Assembly (NCBI GenBank): GCA_934047225.1 | Contig: CAKOHE010000034.1 | Location: 248,001 to 312,000 of the forward strand | From: Ypsolopha sequella | Taxonomy: Eukaryota; Arthropoda; Insecta; Lepidoptera; Ypsolophidae | Reading direction: 5' to 3' | DNA length: 64,000 nucleotides | In this document: positions 59,760 to 64,000 of the stretch, piece after piece | Layout of the letters: each line of letters starts with the position of its first letter | Position numbering within the stretch: the first letter of the stretch is position 1 | The notes under the pieces: model-generated | What the model was told of the DNA's origin: nothing | Seen by the model: the letters and a program-made list of their open reading frames with translations, nothing else | Databases searched by the model: none | Program-made: the position numbers and the translations under genes

Positions 59760-61118
59760 AAAACAATCGTTTAGCTGGCAGGGGGGGCACACCTGACTCT
59801 AACAAAAACAATCATTTAGCTGGCAGGGGGGGGCACACCTGACTCTAACAAAAACAATCATTTAGCTGGCAGGGGGGGGCACACCTGACTCTAACAAAAA
59901 CAATAATTTAGCTGGCAGGGGGGGCACACCTGGCTCTAACAAAAACAATCATTTAAATGGCAGGGGGGGCACACCTGACTCTAACAAAAACAATCATTTA
60001 GCTGGCAGGGGGGGCACACCTGACTCTAACAAAAACAATCATTTAGCTGGCAGGGGGGGCACACCTGACTCTAACAAAAACAATCATTTAGCTGGCAGGG
60101 GGGGGCACACCTGACTCTAACAAAAACAATCATTTAACTGGCAGGGGGGGCACACCTGACTCTAACAAAAACAATAATTTAGCTGGCAGGGGGGGCACAC
60201 CTGACTCTAACAAAAACAATCATTTAGCTGGCAGGGGGGGGGCACACCTGACTCTAACAAAAACAATCATTTAGCTGGCAGGGGGGGGCACACCTGACTC
60301 TAACAAAAACAATAATTTAGCTGGCAGGGGGGGCACACCTGGCTCTAACAAAAACAATCATTTAGCTGGCAGGGGGGGCACACCTGACTCTAACAAAAAC
60401 AATCATTTAGCTGGCAGGGGGGGCACACCTGACTCTAACAAAAACAATCATTTAGCTGGCAGGGGGGGCACACCTGACTCTAACAAAAACAATCATTTAG
60501 CTGGCAGGGGGGGGCACACCTGACTCTAACAAAAACAATCGTTTAGCTGGCAGGGGGGCACACCTGACTCTAACAAAAACAATCATTTAGCTGGCAGGGG
60601 GGGGCACACCTGACTCTAACAAAAACAATAATTTAGCTGGCAGGGGGGGCACACCTGACTCTAACAAAAACAATCATTTAGCTGGCAGGGGGGGGCACAC
60701 CTGACTCTAACAAAAACAATCGTTTAGCTGGCAGGGGGCGCACACCTGACTCTAACAAAAACAATAATTTAGCTGGCAGGGGGGGCACACCTGACTCTAA
60801 CAAAAACAATCATTTAGCTGGCAGGCGGGGGCACACCTGACTCTAACAAAAACAATCATTTAGCTGGCAGGGGGGCACACCTGACTCTAACAAAAACAAT
60901 AATTTAGCTGGCAGGGGGGGGGCACACCTGACTCTAACAAAAACAATCGTTTAGCTGGCAGGGGGGCACACTGACTCTAACAAAAACAATCGTTTAGCTG
61001 GCAGGGGGCGCACACCTGACTCTAACAAAAACAATCGTTTAACTGGCAGGGGGGACACACCTGACTCTAACAAAAACAATCGTTTAGCTGGCAGGGGGGA
61101 CACACCTGACTCTAACAA
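59760..61118. repeat. G-rich 46-48-bp minisatellite, about 29 copies
   Basis: The unit starts 'acaatcatttagctggcag', then a run of 5-9 G, then 'cacacctgactctaac'. Unit length varies with the G run. Changes such as cat/aat/cgt recur among copies. It is non-coding. The array lies upstream of the visible TDRD5-like exons (in their gene or flank). Confidence 0.95.
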
Positions 61119-61130
61119 AAATTAGCATTT

Positions 61131-61330
61131 TAAGGCGATATGCGAAAAAAATACAGGTGTTTCTTTTCTGTGTATTTAATGAAATACACGGAAAATTATA
61201 ATCAGGTTTTGGTATATGCATTTGGACTATATAATCTTCATTTTGGAAAACATGTTTGGATAAACTTTCCTCGATAGAAATAATTGTTGAAATGAGGTCT
61301 TCTAACATACTTTTTCTCCTCGTGTAGAGG
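61131..61330 (-). repeat. interspersed repeat, copy 2
   Basis: Reverse complement of the family at 31320-31650, including the stretch that would translate as DLISTIISIE. It abuts the G-rich minisatellite. Confidence 0.6.
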
Positions 61331-61423
61331 AGGTAGGCTATTTTTTTTTCTCAAGATTATATTTTACCTCTTTGTGGGCTTGATTAATACGTATACCCAT
61401 GCCAAATAAGTCTTTGCGCTTAG

Positions 61424-61431
61424 CCGCGGAC
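61424..61431. repeat. 8-bp target duplication (left) of a hAT-type element
   Basis: ccgcggac, repeated at 62665-62672. Confidence 0.92.
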
Positions 61432-62664
61432 CAGTGGCGTGCACAGAGTTTTTACACAGGGTAGACATAAAAACCGGTCAATTGCGAGTCAGACTCGCGT
61501 ACCTAAGGTTCCGTATCGTGGATGAAAAATTTAATTTTGTTTTCGTGAATATCTAAACCGCTATATTATTCCTGTAATCTTTACGTGAGCACATAATTAC
61601 CATGATTTTTTTTTTTTTTTCGGTCATCCAATTTCAGAGATAAGTTGAGGGACATCAATTTTTTTTGTAGTTTTTCGAGGATTTCCAAAAATAGACGCAA
61701 GTAAATATAGCTAAGCTGTATATTTTTATGCGCATCTGTAACCGGCATCGTTCCAAACAGTTTGGTTATTTGAAAATAACAAGCAGAAGAAACAAAACAA
61801 TCGATTAGTATGTTTACAACCCGTCAGCCAGTTAAATGTTTCATATTGTTTTGGATTGAATTTTCTAGTTGCTTTACCTCTTATTTGAACTTATTCTGTT
61901 TCCGGTACGAAGCGGCCTTTTTCGATTAGGTACTTCTTTTTTTTTTCAGCAAAACACAGTTTTGAAAACGTACGATTTCTTCATTTTTGCACACACACAT
62001 TCCCAGCACAACTTTCACAGTAGTTACTACTACCACTAGCCATTTTTTGCAATTTTTAGACTCAATTTTATTTTATTTATACTGCTTGTCATCAATTTGC
62101 GTAACGAACGAACGAAAAACAATAAACAATAATGGATGGCGCCGGCCTTCGGGCTTCGTAAGACTTCGGTAATTTTCGGTGAATGTCGTAAAACTAAAAA
62201 GCCGTCGGCTTTTTGCAGAGTTTTCGCCTACATCTCGCACGCAAACAAGCAAAAGCTTTTGCATTTGTGTGCCATGTACTTACAGTAACGCACACAACAA
62301 AGATACTGTTGGAATAATGACCCACACATATAAACCGGCAGCCACCATTCCGCGATGGCTGGTCCGAAATTGAATTACAATGGATCATAACATAAGCCAT
62401 TCACTTCATACTTTTGTAATCGATTTTAGCGATGTAATTCTATTTCGGAATGCTCGAGCATAGGTACTTTATCTATGGCTCGAGTGAGCGAGCGACTCGC
62501 AGCTGTGAACTGAGACTCGCAGTTCCCGCTAATGACAATAGATGGCGGTCGGTGTCGCTACACTAGCAGATTTTTTTTTTTACGATATGCGTAAAAATGC
62601 GTAAATGATGCGTATTTGTCAGGGTAGACAGTGTCTTTTTGTCTGTATGGACCGCACGCCACTG
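61432..62664. mobile_element. 1233-bp non-autonomous hAT-type element
   Basis: It starts cagtggcgtgcac and ends with the inverted ...gcacgccactg, flanked by the 8-bp duplication ccgcggac. The termini and 8-bp target are those of hAT elements. It contains a partial copy of the 'accggtcaattgcgagtc' moth repeat (from 61475, related to 44896-45565) but no transposase. The surrounding sequence ('cagacagacggacagcg' to the right) is itself the tail of a related repeat. Confidence 0.9.
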
Positions 62665-62672
62665 CCGCGGAC
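62665..62672. repeat. 8-bp target duplication (right) of a hAT-type element
   Basis: ccgcggac, identical to 61424-61431. Confidence 0.92.
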
Positions 62673-64000
62673 AGACAGACGGACAGCGAAAATATAAGGG
62701 TTCCTTGTTGACTACAGAAGCCTAAAAAGCGAGAGACACCGCTCAGACTATTCAGAAAAGGGCAAGCCCCTTAAATATTTTAAACCGGATTTATCTCACT
62801 TTTTATCTGCAAGGAGGCACAGGTCGAACTTCAGCTCGCTATCATCTGGACTCTTCTGCAGTACAGGCGCGTGCGGTGTTCAGTCGTGTACTACCAGAAG
62901 GCCGACTCGACGACGGAGCGAAAACAGACGCACACATGCATAGACGCGTATTGGCATTTACCCGAGTATCTGGGCATATTTTTTTAAAAGTGTACCTACG
63001 GTTTTTGGGGTGTCCGTCAACTTTCAGATTTTTTTCTCCACATAAAATTAATTCTTGTTCAAGCGTATTTATTTTTATAAGCATGAAACATTATTAGACG
63101 TCACTTTGGCTATTTTTATTTTTATAGTTTATCAATATTAACATATATTGTACCTTAAGCAATACAAAATAACACCGAGTTTTGCCATGTCCCCTCGACA
63201 TTTTCTGATACAAATTTGTAAACAAAATTGCAACCACTTTACGTAGATTTATGTTGTCTATATCTTCAAATACGAGTAGCTAGTAAATTCTCCATTTATA
63301 AATTTCGATGGGCTTTCAGGTGATCCAGCGAGTTATATTTATATTGATTTATAAACTGCGGTCCTAAAATTTGACCAGGGTGGAACTTTCCACTGACTTA
63401 CGGCCTTTTTTGATATAAAATATATAAAAATCGCACAAAAAAGTAAGCTTTTTTCATATGGCATCACTAAGGAGCATGTTAAGCCTCTCCGCAATGTTGC
63501 AAACGTCATCAGTCGCTCGGCAGACGTCGCCGAAGTTTGAAAAAAAAAAGTGAGTGAAAATAACTTCCGCTGACGATCGGGGATTCTAAGGTAATTTCTT
63601 CCCAATTTTTCACTCAAATTGTGTTTTCTTCAAAACTTGAGTTTACCTTCTCATGGTATGTGGCATTATTTTAACGATTTACTCATCAAAATTCAGAATT
63701 AAATGACAAAAACTATTTGTATTCGGGATTTCGTAACGTTCCGCTGACCACCATTTTGAAAATTTTAGTCAGTGGATAGAATGGTTAGTCAGCGGAATGC
63801 ATAAAACCACATGCATATTGCAAATATTTAGTTTTTAAACATTATATGATTTTGGTGCAAATTAAATATGATTTAGGTAGGAAGAGGTAATATTTATTTG
63901 TTTGTTTGTTGTATGTAAAAGGAAATTTTCACTTGGACATAAGCTATAATATGTTCCCTGGGAACAGGCAGTTCCCTAAGGACATAGTCATGAATAAAAC
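62673..64000. other. right end of window, no recognised gene
   Basis: The first 60 bp are the tail of the repeat that received the hAT-type element. The rest is AT-rich, with short ORFs that show no domain signal and a (tttg)n run near 63897. No LOTUS-coding exon of the TDRD5-like gene was found here. Confidence 0.5.

Noticed and set aside
63339..63617. 92-codon minus-strand ORF MSEKLGRNYLRIPDRQRK
   Set aside because: No recognised family, a poly(K/F)-like stretch from an A/T run, and no support from neighbours; listed only as unassigned DNA.

Overview
This window looks like insect nuclear DNA, most probably lepidopteran (moth or butterfly). The clues are spliced genes with long, transposon-filled introns, AT-rich intergenic DNA, TTAGG telomere-type repeats, the moth block 'ggccaagtgcgagtcagac', the 'ctgctggacgtagggcctccccc' repeat, and dense MITEs. 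The species cannot be named. Most of the window is repetitive and only one host gene is convincing.

Layout. (1) 1-24583: a very large tandem array of C2H2 zinc-finger coding units. Two alternating fingers make a roughly 171-bp dimer. The array reads on the minus strand except for an inverted block at about 4840-6770, and a 1297-bp insertion interrupts it at 22632-23928. It is organised into higher-order repeats (kilobase modules copied at spacings of 684, 1281, 2562, 7307 and 12049 bp). Each copy carries the same premature stops, so decayed finger DNA was amplified as a satellite rather than as one working gene. (2) 24670-26106: TTAGG repeats, two copies of a LINE-like fragment and a TIR element. 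(3) 26107-29700: mostly AT-rich DNA with one possible orphan exon. (4) 29755-30797: a broken non-LTR reverse transcriptase. (5) 31776-31911: a likely first coding exon (minus strand) of an unidentified gene. (6) 32071-36835: a 46-bp minisatellite, then a satellite of 534-627-bp units. (7) 38381-59241 (minus strand): the 3' six exons of a LOTUS plus extended-Tudor gene of the TDRD5/Tejas type. (8) 59626-64000: a THAP fragment, a G-rich minisatellite, a hAT-type element with an 8-bp target duplication, and unassigned DNA.

The TDRD5-like gene is the functional core. Its six visible exons join in phase with GT/AG borders and encode about 623 residues: the end of a LOTUS domain, one extended Tudor domain, and a proline-rich tail with twelve hexapeptide repeats. 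Its 5' end lies beyond position 64000. Four of its five visible introns hold recognisable elements with ends: a 1.96-kb TIR element that itself holds a 986-bp TA-flanked element, a hAT transposon with intact ends and 8-bp target duplications inserted in a LINE, a spliced Tc1-type transposase gene broken by two nested MITE insertions, and a 1.0-kb TIR element. Proteins of this family work in germline piRNA silencing, so a piRNA-pathway gene packed with transposons sits about 14 kb from a zinc-finger satellite with inverted arms.

Limits: I read exons, domains and repeat borders by eye. Family names rest on motif recognition, not searches. Such a long, highly similar repeat array is also a place where assemblies make errors.
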